A stretch of 64,000 nt of DNA from CAMDTE01 sp034679985 (GTDB lineage: Bacteria; Bacteroidota; Bacteroidia; Flavobacteriales; Schleiferiaceae), in NCBI GenBank assembly GCA_034679985.1, contig JAXITR010000001.1, positions 75,098-139,097 of the forward strand, given 5' to 3'. Numbering within the stretch: the first letter of the stretch is position 1; the number at the start of each line of letters is the position of its first letter. The position numbers and the translations under genes are program-made. Below, one piece after another: positions 44,132-51,859 of this stretch. Below the pieces are notes generated by a model, which did not search any database, was not told the DNA's origin, and worked only from the letters and a program-made list of their open reading frames with translations.

Positions 44132-45721
44132 ATGCGTAAATCTTCTCTTTCCAAAAAACGAGCTCCCAGCGGCGAAATGGCCGTGTTGGTGGGCCTGATA
44201 CTCACCATTGCAGGCATTCTCTTGGTGCATACCGCACGAGCCCAACCTTGTGCCGCTACCGCTCCTGGTTCGGTTCAGATGTGGTTCCCGGAACCCTGCG
44301 CTTTTGTCCCACCCTTTTTTGCGCCGCAACCGGGTTTCAAAATACAAGGAACAGGAGACCGATTGGTCCACCACCTGCACGGCCTCGGCGGCGACGGAAC
44401 CAGTTGGAACCTGGTGGCTGCGCGCACTTCCTACGGCGGAGCCCCCAATTTTCCAGCCCGACGCGTTCCCTACAGCACGCCACCCACTTACTACCACAAC
44501 GGTTCCTTGGCGGACGCGGCATTGGACGCGCATGCAGCGGTAGCCACCGCCCACCAAGCACTGGGCGCACCTTTGGGTTTGCTGCCTGCCAACAACTTGG
44601 TGGTTGCCCACAGTTTGGGCGGTGTGGTAGCCCGAAAAATGGACGATTTGTACCGAGACAGTTCGGCCTTTCAACGCCAGTTTGGCGGCATCGCCACCTT
44701 CGGTTCACCCCACATGGGTGCCGTTGCGCTGTACAACGCCAGTCCCAACGGTTTGGATTTGGCCCGACCCTTCGTAACCGAGGCCTGCGCGGTGTTGGGG
44801 CATCCGGAGGTGGTGGTCTACCCCTCCTTGCCCCTGCTGCGCTGGGTGCCGGGCCTGGATCCCCTGTTGAAGCAAACCGTTCAGTCGGCCTGCGGTACTC
44901 TTGGAAAAGTCTTCACGCCCTTTGCCGCGCGGGATTTTTACCGACCGATCACGCTGGACCTACTGCCGTGGAGCGCTTCCATCCAAAACCTCCACACGCA
45001 AGGCAGTGAAGTCCCCATCGTCGCCTTCTACGGCGTGGAAGAGGAGCCGGTATTCTGGAGAACGGCGCAGTCTTTTTTCTCCCTGGACTCCATGGGCGTA
45101 CAGCAAATGACCGACCCCTTCAACGCTACGGACGATCAAGGTTTGGTTAACTTCGCCCAACGGGAACGCGATCGATTTGAAGCGCTGGCCGACGCCGCTG
45201 CAGACCGTGCCTTGGCCTACCGCGAAGCAGCACATGCCTGGCGCCTGGCGGTTCCCTTGGCCAATTATTACCGCAAGCGCGCCGCGCAAAAAGAAGCAAC
45301 CGCAGCGGCACTGGAAGCGGCCGAACGCTGGTACGTCCACGCCAACGGGGTGTACAAAACCATCGTGGGGGCCCAGGAAATTCACTGGTTGCAAGACGGC
45401 TGGTGGTGCACGTGCGTGAACTTGCAAACGGGAGCGGTGGAACGTTGCCGTACGGAATCGCCGGACGATTGCGAGCCGAGCGGCGGTTTTGAAGATTGCC
45501 ACGCCACCCCCCGGTACGTGCTCCGCGTGTTTCAGTACGAAAGCGACGGCATGGTGCTGGCGCACTCCGCGGGCAATGTAAACGGCGCCGTGCTCTCGGT
45601 CCGACTCCCCAAAACAAACCACCAGCAGATGCGCAACTGCACGGAAACTAAGGACAAACTGCGTCTGCTGTACAACGGACAACTATCCAACGCAGGGTTC
45701 TTTGCTCTGCCCGTTCGGTGA
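44132..45721 (+). CDS. Exported alpha/beta-hydrolase (lipase/esterase-like)
   Basis: 529 residues with an N-terminal membrane/signal segment (MAVLVGLILTIAGILLVHTA, about 16-36). An alpha/beta-hydrolase domain follows (about 75-320), with the HGLGGDGTSW oxyanion region and the nucleophile elbow VVAHSLGGVVAR, then FGSPHMGAVAL, typical of lipases and PGAP1-like esterases. The last ~200 residues are helical, then Cys-rich (WWCTCVNLQTG, CRTESPDDCEPSG), and have no family I recognise. It should act in the periplasm or outside on an ester or acyl substrate. It starts 38 bases after the preceding exported-protein gene and overlaps none, but is probably in the same unit. Its catalytic Asp/His are not located with confidence. 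Confidence 0.75.
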   Translation: MRKSSLSKKRAPSGEMAVLVGLILTIAGILLVHTARAQPCAATAPGSVQMWFPEPCAFVPPFFAPQPGFKIQGTGDRLVHHLHGLGGDGTSWNLVAARTSYGGAPNFPARRVPYSTPPTYYHNGSLADAALDAHAAVATAHQALGAPLGLLPANNLVVAHSLGGVVARKMDDLYRDSSAFQRQFGGIATFGSPHMGAVALYNASPNGLDLARPFVTEACAVLGHPEVVVYPSLPLLRWVPGLDPLLKQTVQSACGTLGKVFTPFAARDFYRPITLDLLPWSASIQNLHTQGSEVPIVAFYGVEEEPVFWRTAQSFFSLDSMGVQQMTDPFNATDDQGLVNFAQRERDRFEALADAAADRALAYREAAHAWRLAVPLANYYRKRAAQKEATAAALEAAERWYVHANGVYKTIVGAQEIHWLQDGWWCTCVNLQTGAVERCRTESPDDCEPSGGFEDCHATPRYVLRVFQYESDGMVLAHSAGNVNGAVLSVRLPKTNHQQMRNCTETKDKLRLLYNGQLSNAGFFALPVR

Positions 45722-47040
45722 TGAAGTCCGGCACTTTTACAGCAGCGGCAGGGTTGTTCGCCTTGTTCGGCTGGACGTCGTGCACCGAGGGAACGGTGGC
45801 ACCTCCGCTCCCTGATCCCTGGATTTCCTTGTGGACCTTCCACCCCCGCGCCGGCGCTGCCGGCGCGGGGGTGGGCCCCTGGTCCTGCTCCGAAAACGTG
45901 GTGGCCTCTTCCGGCGATTCCCTTTGGCTGCTCCACGGACGCACCGGCATGCCCCTCCAAAAAGCCTACCTGCCTCGGGTTTGGACCGACGGCACCTACC
46001 CCGGGTCGGCGTCGCTGCAACAAGGAGACTGGGCCTACCTGTTGGGAGAAAAGGGCATCCTGGTCCTCCACCTTCCGACGCTTCGTTGGAAGGAGCTTTC
46101 CTGGCCGTCCACCACCCTCCCTGGGGAAACCCAATGGGTGGAACCGGCCTTGTTTGCGGGGCCGGGGCATTCCGTTTGCGTCGTCACCAAATCCATGGGG
46201 CTTGGTGCGCGTTCCGCGGTTGCGGGAACAAGCCCGGGCGGGCATTTGGGCGCGAGCACTTTTCAAAGCGCCAAAACAAACCCGGGAACAAGCACAACCG
46301 AAAGCCCCGCCAACGGTTGGACGTCCACGGCGTGGATCTGGAATCCAGATAGCATCAGGGAACAAGGGGCGTGGCAAGTCCTTTGGAAGCAGGGGTGGCG
46401 GGGCGCGTTCGTCGGCAGCGCCGACGGACTCGCCCGGTCCCCGGGCGCGCCCGGGGACACACCAGCTGGCTGGTGGCGCCACCGCGCTCCCCATTCCGGC
46501 ACCTTGGTGCACTCCTCCGGGAGCACGGTTGCGTTGCGCGGCAATCCCGTTGCGCACCCACCGGTGGTCCTCAACCCCAACCAAGTGGCGGTTTTGATGG
46601 AACACAAAATTGAGTCCTACCGCGCCAACGGAATCCGATGCTGGTCCGTAACGTACTCCGACTCCACGCAATTGGACCGAACACTTTGGCTGGGTTGGGC
46701 CGTCGGGACAAAGGAACCGAGTGCGTTCAACGGTACACCATCGCTGTGGGTGAAAGGTTCCGACGATCAACTGTGGTTGGTCCGGGCGTCGGACGGTTGG
46801 GTGGAACGTCGGTGGAATCGGGCGGGCTGGTCTCCGTCGGGCACCCCAAAATTGGACGCACGCGGAGGTCTGTGGTACACGGCCGAAGGTGCGCTTTGGC
46901 GAGCCACTGCAGATGGGTTGGGCCGAATGGTGGATGCGCAATGCACGGGAACGCCGGCGGTTTGGAACGAACCTCGGGGCACGGCGGTTGCGGTCCGCGA
47001 CGGCATGAAAATATCGGCCTACCTTTGCAGCCAACCATGA
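45721..47040 (+). CDS. Exported (probable lipoprotein) beta-propeller-like protein, unknown
   Basis: 439 residues from ATG 45721, which shares its A with the end of the hydrolase stop (TGATG). The signal MKSGTFTAAAGLFALFGWTS is followed by Cys21, a plausible though weak lipobox (WTSC). The rest is Trp/Gly/Ser-rich with repeated hydrophobic-WL/GxW strands (DSLWLLHGRTG, WAYLLGEKGILVLH, GGLWYTAEGALWR), compatible with a beta-propeller. No family is recognised. Very stable GC-rich inverted repeats lie inside the gene at 45840-45874 and 46437-46458. The stop overlaps the purD ATG (ATGA), so purD is translationally coupled to it. Confidence 0.65.
   Translation: MKSGTFTAAAGLFALFGWTSCTEGTVAPPLPDPWISLWTFHPRAGAAGAGVGPWSCSENVVASSGDSLWLLHGRTGMPLQKAYLPRVWTDGTYPGSASLQQGDWAYLLGEKGILVLHLPTLRWKELSWPSTTLPGETQWVEPALFAGPGHSVCVVTKSMGLGARSAVAGTSPGGHLGASTFQSAKTNPGTSTTESPANGWTSTAWIWNPDSIREQGAWQVLWKQGWRGAFVGSADGLARSPGAPGDTPAGWWRHRAPHSGTLVHSSGSTVALRGNPVAHPPVVLNPNQVAVLMEHKIESYRANGIRCWSVTYSDSTQLDRTLWLGWAVGTKEPSAFNGTPSLWVKGSDDQLWLVRASDGWVERRWNRAGWSPSGTPKLDARGGLWYTAEGALWRATADGLGRMVDAQCTGTPAVWNEPRGTAVAVRDGMKISAYLCSQP
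45840..45874. repeat. Perfect 16-bp GC-rich inverted repeat inside a CDS
   Basis: Arms CCACCCCCGCGCCGGC and GCCGGCGCGGGGGTGG with a 3-base loop, starting about 120 bases into the lipoprotein gene. In mRNA it would form a very stable hairpin. Confidence 0.85.
46437..46458. repeat. Perfect 22-bp GC-rich palindrome inside a CDS
   Basis: Half-site GTCCCCGGGCG followed immediately by its complement CGCCCGGGGAC, within the same lipoprotein gene as the 45840 repeat. No T-run follows, so it is not a terminator. Confidence 0.85.
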
Positions 47041-48338
47041 ATGCCATCAACATCCTCCTGCTCGGTTCCGGCGGTCGCGAACATGCGTTCGCTCGCGTTT
47101 TGAGCCAAAGTCCACTCTGCAACCAACTCTACATTGCTCCGGGCAACCCCGGAACCGCGTTGGAGGGAATAAATGTAGACGTCAATTGGCAAGACACCGA
47201 GGCTTTGGCACGTTTTGTTACCGAATCGGGCGTGTCTTTGGTGGTGGTGGGACCGGAAGATCCCTTGGTTCACGGGTTGCGCGACGTTTGCGCCGCGCAT
47301 CCGGGGCTGAGTCACCTGGCATTCATTGGTCCGGGAGCCTCCGGCGCGCGGCTGGAAGGGTCCAAAGATTTTTCCAAAGAGTTCATGGGGCGGCACGGGA
47401 TTCCCACCGCGGCCCACCAAACGTTTACTCCGGAAACCGTCGAGGCAGGTTGTGCCTTTTTGGCCACCTTGGCGCCTCCCTATGTGTTGAAGGCAGACGG
47501 ATTGGCGGCCGGCAAAGGTGTTTTGATTTTATCCTCCCTGGAAGAAGCCCAAACCGAATTGCGCGCCATGCTGCTGGAAGCCAAATTTGGCGAGGCGTCG
47601 GCCAAAGTGGTGGTGGAGGAATTCTTGGACGGCATTGAATTTTCTGTTTTTGCGCTGACCGACGGCGAACACTACGTTTTGCTGCCGGAAGCCAAGGACT
47701 ACAAACGCATTGGCGAGGGCGATACCGGCCTGAATACCGGCGGAATGGGTGCCGTTTCCCCGGTGCCGTTTTGCACGCCAGAAGTATTGGAGGAAGTCCG
47801 CAGCCGCATTGTGGAACCCACGGTCAACGGATTGCGCGCAGAAGGGATTCCGTACGTCGGATTCCTGTTTTTTGGCTTGATTCGGTGTGCCGACGCCGTC
47901 AAGGTGATTGAGTACAATTGCCGCATGGGCGATCCCGAAACCGAGGCTGTTTTGCCGCGACTCAACGAGGATTTGGTTGCCCTTCTGATGGACGCCGCAA
48001 ATCATCGGTTGACCAACCGCACGGCGGAAGTGCGTCCGGGAGCGCAATGCGTTGTGGTTTCGGTAGCGGGCGGCTACCCAGAAGCCTACGGGAAAGGAGA
48101 CCCTATTTCTGGACTGGACAACTTGGATCCCCACGGCCCCACGGTGGTTTTTCACGCAGGAACCAAGAAATCAGGCGCCGAAAGCGGCGTGGTCACCAAC
48201 GGAGGGCGTGTGTTGGCGGTATCTTCCCAAGGCAAAAACGCCTCGGAGGCGCTTGCGGCAACCTACGAGGCGTTGTTTAAAATTTCGTATCCCGGACAGT
48301 ACTACCGTCGGGACATCGGAAACGATTTACGGGGATAA
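47037..48338 (+). CDS. purD: Phosphoribosylamine-glycine ligase
   Basis: 433 residues from ATG 47037. It joins glycine to phosphoribosylamine using ATP, the second step of purine synthesis. N-domain LLLGSGGREHAFA, then VVVGPEDPLVHGL, the ATP-grasp domain with VLKADGLAAGKGV, EEFLDGIEFSVFAL and EAKDYKRIGEGDTGLNTGG-like motif (DTGLNTGGMGAVSP), and FLFFGLIRCADAVKVIEYN with the metal-binding end RMGDPETEAVLPRL. Length and motifs are standard. The start overlaps the stop of the upstream exported-protein gene, an odd partner for a purine gene. Confidence 0.97.
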   Translation: MNAINILLLGSGGREHAFARVLSQSPLCNQLYIAPGNPGTALEGINVDVNWQDTEALARFVTESGVSLVVVGPEDPLVHGLRDVCAAHPGLSHLAFIGPGASGARLEGSKDFSKEFMGRHGIPTAAHQTFTPETVEAGCAFLATLAPPYVLKADGLAAGKGVLILSSLEEAQTELRAMLLEAKFGEASAKVVVEEFLDGIEFSVFALTDGEHYVLLPEAKDYKRIGEGDTGLNTGGMGAVSPVPFCTPEVLEEVRSRIVEPTVNGLRAEGIPYVGFLFFGLIRCADAVKVIEYNCRMGDPETEAVLPRLNEDLVALLMDAANHRLTNRTAEVRPGAQCVVVSVAGGYPEAYGKGDPISGLDNLDPHGPTVVFHAGTKKSGAESGVVTNGGRVLAVSSQGKNASEALAATYEALFKISYPGQYYRRDIGNDLRG

Positions 48339-48361
48339 CGACCGCGAAACGCGTTTATCCC
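48332..48361. terminator. Possible stem-loop at the purD / DUF6341 convergent junction
   Basis: GGGATAA (48332-48338) pairs with TTATCCC (48355-48361) around a smaller CGCG stem; the purD stop lies inside it. No T-run follows, so termination is uncertain. Confidence 0.3.
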
Positions 48362-48367
48362 GAGGGC

Positions 48368-48538
48368 TTACTTTTCGCCGGCCTTCTCGTGCTTGCGCAT
48401 TTCACCAATCCAGTAGAGCAAACCGCCGGTGATGATCAAGGAAAATAAAATATTGGGCAAATTGCCCGCGAGGGGGACCAGCTTCAACGTCCAGTGGAGA
48501 AATTCTCCCAAAGCTTCAAAAACAGTGCGCAACGGCAT
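48368..48538 (-). CDS. Small membrane protein, DUF6341-like
   Basis: A 56-residue protein read directly from the sequence: it opens MPLRTVFEALGEFLHWTLKL and ends LLYWIGEMRKHEKAGEK, with one membrane helix around NILFSLIITGGLLYWIG. Size, the N-terminal amphipathic helix, the single helix ending YWI and the charged tail resemble DUF6341 proteins of Flavobacteriia, which sit next to DUF6427 as here. The function is unknown. Its promoter box TATCTTTG lies 22 bases upstream in the divergent gap. Confidence 0.7.
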   Translation of the reverse strand: MPLRTVFEALGEFLHWTLKLVPLAGNLPNILFSLIITGGLLYWIGEMRKHEKAGEK

Positions 48539-48560
48539 GGCGAAATTCTTTAATTTTCCA

Positions 48561-48591
48561 CAAAGATAAGATGTTAACCGGCTTCTTCAAA
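48561..48591 (-). promoter_or_regulatory. Promoter of the DUF6341-like gene, TTTG-N19-TATCTTTG
   Basis: Both elements match exactly on the minus strand (-33 at 48591-48588, -7 at 48568-48561). On the plus strand TAATTTTC at 48551-48558 is a weak -7 candidate for the DUF6427 gene. Confidence 0.65.
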
Positions 48592-49518
48592 AGCAATAAA
48601 CCCATCGCAGGCCCCATGATGGTGCTCCTGCCCATCGTGCTGCTGCCCGCCTTGGTGGTATCCCAACCGCATCCGGCCTGGGAGATTGTTCTTTTGGCGC
48701 TGTGCACAGGACTTTTGGCCGGTTTGGTTAATTTGTTTTTGATCTACCGAAGCGGCTACCTCAAGGCCACTTATCTCTTGGGATGGACCTGGTGGGTAGT
48801 GGCCGTTGGGCTGAGTCGAAGCGGTTCGGGATTGAGCTGGGTGGATCTTTTGGCGGCCATCTTGGTTGTTTTGAGCACCGGATTTGTTTTTACGTTGCAC
48901 CAACCCGTTGGCCAAAAAGACAGCGTCGCATTAAATGTGGGCCTGCTCGGCGCACTGTCCAGCTGGGTTCATCCCGACGCCACCGTAGTCTTGCCCCTGG
49001 CTTGGTTGGGAATGGGCCTCTACGGTCACCTGAGTCTTCGGCGTGTCTTTTTGACGCTTCTGCCTGCTCTGGGTACGTGGACGCTGCTCTATCCACTGGC
49101 GTCACACTTTCCCGAGTCCTTGCAGCCCAACCGCCTGCCCTCTTTTTTTGATTGGAGTGCCTATCCGCGGGAGCTTCCCGTGGGTTGGATTTGGGCTGGG
49201 GTGTCGTTTTTGCCCATTCTGGGGCAATCCATCGCCGCCATGTCCAAAGCAAAGTTGGTCAAGCGCCACGCCATCCAGTTTTCCTTGGGTTCTGTTGTTC
49301 TAATGCTCGTTTGGGCTGCGCTGCTGCCGTCCGCATGGGTTTGGTTGCCCGGAGCACTTTCGGTTCCCGTGGCCTTACTGACCGCTAATGCACTGGACTA
49401 CACCCAACGCGGGTGGATTCGTTCGATCTGGATTTTTGGGTACTTACTGGCCGCCGTGTGGTCCGCCTGGGGAGCCGCGACGGGCTTCAGTTTCCTTCCG
49501 GAAGGAATAACTTTTTGA
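48571..49518 (+). CDS. DUF6427-like multi-pass membrane protein
   Basis: 315 residues with about nine hydrophobic segments throughout. The start MLTGFFKSNKPI is the typical N-terminus of DUF6427 (MITSFFKKSNPI-like) in Flavobacteriia, and the internal HQPVGQKDSVALNVGLLGAL and PYPREL-like (SAYPRELPVGW) pieces fit. The family has no known function; proximity of DUF6341, a thioesterase and purD is common in this group. It is divergent from the DUF6341-like gene, 32 bp apart, and its 3' end overlaps the thioesterase gene by 32 bp in convergent orientation. Confidence 0.78.
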   Translation: MLTGFFKSNKPIAGPMMVLLPIVLLPALVVSQPHPAWEIVLLALCTGLLAGLVNLFLIYRSGYLKATYLLGWTWWVVAVGLSRSGSGLSWVDLLAAILVVLSTGFVFTLHQPVGQKDSVALNVGLLGALSSWVHPDATVVLPLAWLGMGLYGHLSLRRVFLTLLPALGTWTLLYPLASHFPESLQPNRLPSFFDWSAYPRELPVGWIWAGVSFLPILGQSIAAMSKAKLVKRHAIQFSLGSVVLMLVWAALLPSAWVWLPGALSVPVALLTANALDYTQRGWIRSIWIFGYLLAAVWSAWGAATGFSFLPEGITF

Positions 49519-50011
49519 GCTCGGTAGCTTCATTGGGCTGCATTTTGCCCGCCAAAATCAACGCCAACTGACGTCGGCGCAGGGCACCGTCGAAGCGCTG
49601 CTTTTCCAAGTCCGTTTCGGGTTCAATCGGCGGAACCGAAATGGGGTTGCCCAGTTGATCGACCGCCACAAACGTATACATGGCTTCGTTGCAACGAATT
49701 GCATTGCCCTGGCCGCGCTGATCTTCCATGGTCACCTCCACGTAGACCTCCATGGAAGACGAAAACGCGCGAGAAACCTTGGCCTCCAAAGTGACGATAC
49801 TCCCGACAGGAATGGCTTGTTTGAACGAAACATTGTTCACACTCGCCGTAACAGCAATCCGACGAGAATGTCGGTGAGCTGCGATGGCGGCGCACCGGTC
49901 CATCCAGCTCAGCAATTGACCCCCAAAAAGATTGTTCAGGTTGTTGGTGTCGTTCGGCAGAACAATTTCGGTCATCACCGTGAGTGACTCCGACGGGCGT
50001 TTTGCCTTCAT
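49487..50011 (-). CDS. Hotdog-fold acyl-CoA thioesterase (YciA/ACOT-like)
   Basis: 174 residues from ATG 50011 (MKAKRPSESLTVMTEIVLPN); earlier in-frame starts lie inside the upstream gene. The hotdog motif NNLFGGQLLSWMDRCAAIAA carries the Asp used by this class, followed by TASVNNVSFKQAIPVGSIV and MEVYVEVTMED. It hydrolyses acyl-CoAs to free acids in the cytoplasm; chain-length preference is not predictable. The start overlaps the HU-SPOR gene stop by 4 bp. The gene is convergent with DUF6427 and overlaps it by 32 bp. Confidence 0.9.
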   Translation of the reverse strand: MKAKRPSESLTVMTEIVLPNDTNNLNNLFGGQLLSWMDRCAAIAAHRHSRRIAVTASVNNVSFKQAIPVGSIVTLEAKVSRAFSSSMEVYVEVTMEDQRGQGNAIRCNEAMYTFVAVDQLGNPISVPPIEPETDLEKQRFDGALRRRQLALILAGKMQPNEATELKKLFLPEGN

Positions 50012-51309
50012 GGTTGCGGATTGCCGCGGAAAACCCAAACTGCCGGGAAGGATTTCTTCAATACGTCTCGCTGGGCCTGAGCCTCTTCTTCCGAACGCGC
50101 AACACCTGCAGCCACTTTGGTGGTTCCCAAGGAGGAGGGCACAATTTGTGCGTTCTGACCCTGAGCACGCAAGGTGTTGACTAAGCGCTCTGCATTGGTG
50201 CGGTCACCAAAGGCACCCACCACCAAGTAATACTGATCCTTGGATTCCTTGGTTGCCGTTACTCCTTTGCTGGAGGCTTTGTCCTTTTCGGCGCTCGTTG
50301 CGGAAGTGGTCGACTTGTCCTCTTTGGATACCGACGTCTCTGCCGGCGCATCCGCTTGGGGTTGCGAAACCGGTGGAGCCGGGGTCTCAACGGCCGGGGC
50401 GGATTCTGCTGTTGCAGTTACGGCCGCGGGTGCTTCAACCTCTTTCTTAGGCGACGCAGGCTCTTCGAGCGGGGGTTGCGAGAATAAATCCATGGACGGC
50501 CACGCTAATTTGGGGAGACGCATCCACGACGCTTCGTGGAGAACGTTTTGAATATCTTGTTGAAATCCAGGCTTCGTTCCACCAACCACCAACAGACCAA
50601 CGATGCCGGTGAACACCGCGGCAGAACGAATCGGTGCCAACCATTTTTCTCGGTTGGAACGAATTCGGCGATCGGTTAAGGGGCGTGCCGGTGGGGTTGC
50701 TCCCGCCTCAGGATTAATTGGGGCGGTAGTCCGAGCCGCAGCAGGGGCTTTGCGTACCGCATCCGAAGGAATTGTTGTTTCCGGAGCGGAAGACCGGGCC
50801 GGAGAAACAGTAGCGCGCAAAGCGCGAACCGGGACTTCGTCGGCAGGAACCAAAACCGGCAAGCGGTAAATGGGCAATCCGTAGGACTCGGGCAAGAAAT
50901 TCGCTTCCAACGCGGGTTGAAAGACCCACTGAAATCCATTGCGGAGGGAAAATGCCCCGATGGAATCCAAAAAAATGCGTTCGCCGCGGTCCAAGCGCAC
51001 CCGCCATCCGCGCACTACATTGTGCACCAAACGTGCCGCTTCGGAAGAATCACATCCTTCTACAGAAGCCACCTGACGCAGGAAGGATTCCCCAAGCACG
51101 GAGTCGTTTGGGGAAAAAGAAACCCGGCGAGCAGGAGGCAAGAAAAGACCAGAAACCAATTGAATGTCTGCGCCAAATGGCCGCACCGCAAACACTCCCC
51201 ACCCGGGAACCTCCACGGAATCGCTGGCACACAGCGCGTGGAAGAGATGCTGGCCCAGGCGGGCTTCGGAGAAGGTGTTTGTATGCACGGTAGTTGGGTT
51301 CCCGTTCAT
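50008..51309 (-). CDS. HU-CCDC81 and SPOR domain protein
   Basis: 433 residues from ATG 51309 (MNGNPTTVHTNTFSEARLGQ). Residues about 14-150 form the paired HU-CCDC81 modules (LGQHLFHALCASDSVEVPGW, VEGCDSSEAARLVHNVVRGW, LDSIGAFSLRNGFQWVF). A basic Pro/Ala-rich stretch is followed by one membrane helix (about 238-256, SAAVFTGIVGLLVVGG), a Pro/Ala/Glu-rich periplasmic linker and a C-terminal SPOR domain (YYLVVGAFGDRTNAERLVNT to PAVWVFRGNPQP). SPOR binds denuded peptidoglycan at division sites; HU-CCDC81 may bind DNA, so the protein could link chromosome and septum. It has its own promoter at 51319-51351. Confidence 0.85.
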   Translation of the reverse strand: MNGNPTTVHTNTFSEARLGQHLFHALCASDSVEVPGWGVFAVRPFGADIQLVSGLFLPPARRVSFSPNDSVLGESFLRQVASVEGCDSSEAARLVHNVVRGWRVRLDRGERIFLDSIGAFSLRNGFQWVFQPALEANFLPESYGLPIYRLPVLVPADEVPVRALRATVSPARSSAPETTIPSDAVRKAPAAARTTAPINPEAGATPPARPLTDRRIRSNREKWLAPIRSAAVFTGIVGLLVVGGTKPGFQQDIQNVLHEASWMRLPKLAWPSMDLFSQPPLEEPASPKKEVEAPAAVTATAESAPAVETPAPPVSQPQADAPAETSVSKEDKSTTSATSAEKDKASSKGVTATKESKDQYYLVVGAFGDRTNAERLVNTLRAQGQNAQIVPSSLGTTKVAAGVARSEEEAQAQRDVLKKSFPAVWVFRGNPQP

Positions 51310-51318
51310 CGGGACTAA

Positions 51319-51351
51319 CAAAGATACGGATTTCTTCCTACCTGCAACAAA
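51319..51351 (-). promoter_or_regulatory. Promoter of the HU-CCDC81/SPOR gene, TTTG-N21-TATCTTTG
   Basis: -33 TTTG (51351-51348) and exact -7 TATCTTTG (51326-51319) on the minus strand; 9 bases to the ATG. Confidence 0.7.
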
Positions 51352-51392
51352 ACGTGCTTCGCGCAACGCTTGAACGAATTGTCCCGATTTAC

Positions 51393-51424
51393 TTTGTGGT
51401 AAACGACAGAGCGGTGTACTTTTG
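51393..51424 (+). promoter_or_regulatory. Promoter of the sufABCD operon, TTTG-N20-TACTTTTG
   Basis: TTTG at 51393-51396 and TACTTTTG at 51417-51424 match exactly, with the standard spacing. Transcription would begin about 51429, leaving a leader of roughly 105 bases before sufA. Confidence 0.75.
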
Positions 51425-51431
51425 TTCAAAA

Positions 51432-51448
51432 TTTAGACCCGTTCTAAA
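51432..51448 (+). promoter_or_regulatory. Inverted repeat TTTAGA-N5-TCTAAA, candidate SUF operator
   Basis: A 6-5-6 inverted repeat begins just past the predicted transcription start of the suf operon, a position where a bound repressor would block transcription. Its binding protein is unknown; an iron or iron-sulfur sensor is the obvious guess. Confidence 0.5.
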
Positions 51449-51535
51449 CAAGCGTTCGGATTTTGCGGTTAATCCCCGTGAAACCAGCGTTGAGCTGGGT
51501 CCATAACCAACAGTTCCTAACCTAAGTCCCACCCC

Positions 51536-51859
51536 ATGGTGCACGTATCCGATGCTGCCGCCCGTCAAATTCAGCGCCTCCTCAGCGACGAAGGCCGGAG
51601 CGACGCCTTTATTCGCGTTCGCGTGAAGAGCGGTGGCTGCAGTGGCCTCAGCTACGATTTTGGTTTTGTGGACGCCCCCGAGGAAGGCGACCAAACGTTT
51701 GAAGAGCACGGCGTCAAGATGCTCGTGGAGAAAAAGAGTTTGCTCTATTTGTTGGGCACCACCCTGGATTTCAGCGGTGGCCTCAACGGCAAGGGCTTTG
51801 TGTTCAACAACCCCAACGCAGCGCGCACCTGCGGCTGCGGCGAATCCTTTGCGGTATGA
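51536..51859 (+). CDS. sufA: Iron-sulfur carrier protein SufA (HesB/IscA family)
   Basis: 107 residues of the A-type carrier family. The three cluster-ligand cysteines are Cys35 (SGGCSGLSY) and Cys99 and Cys101 (RTCGCGESF). It receives clusters from SufBCD and passes them to apoproteins. It is the first gene of the sufABCD row, with its own promoter and a ~105-base leader. The stop overlaps the sufB start (ATGA). Confidence 0.95.
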   Translation: MVHVSDAAARQIQRLLSDEGRSDAFIRVRVKSGGCSGLSYDFGFVDAPEEGDQTFEEHGVKMLVEKKSLLYLLGTTLDFSGGLNGKGFVFNNPNAARTCGCGESFAV

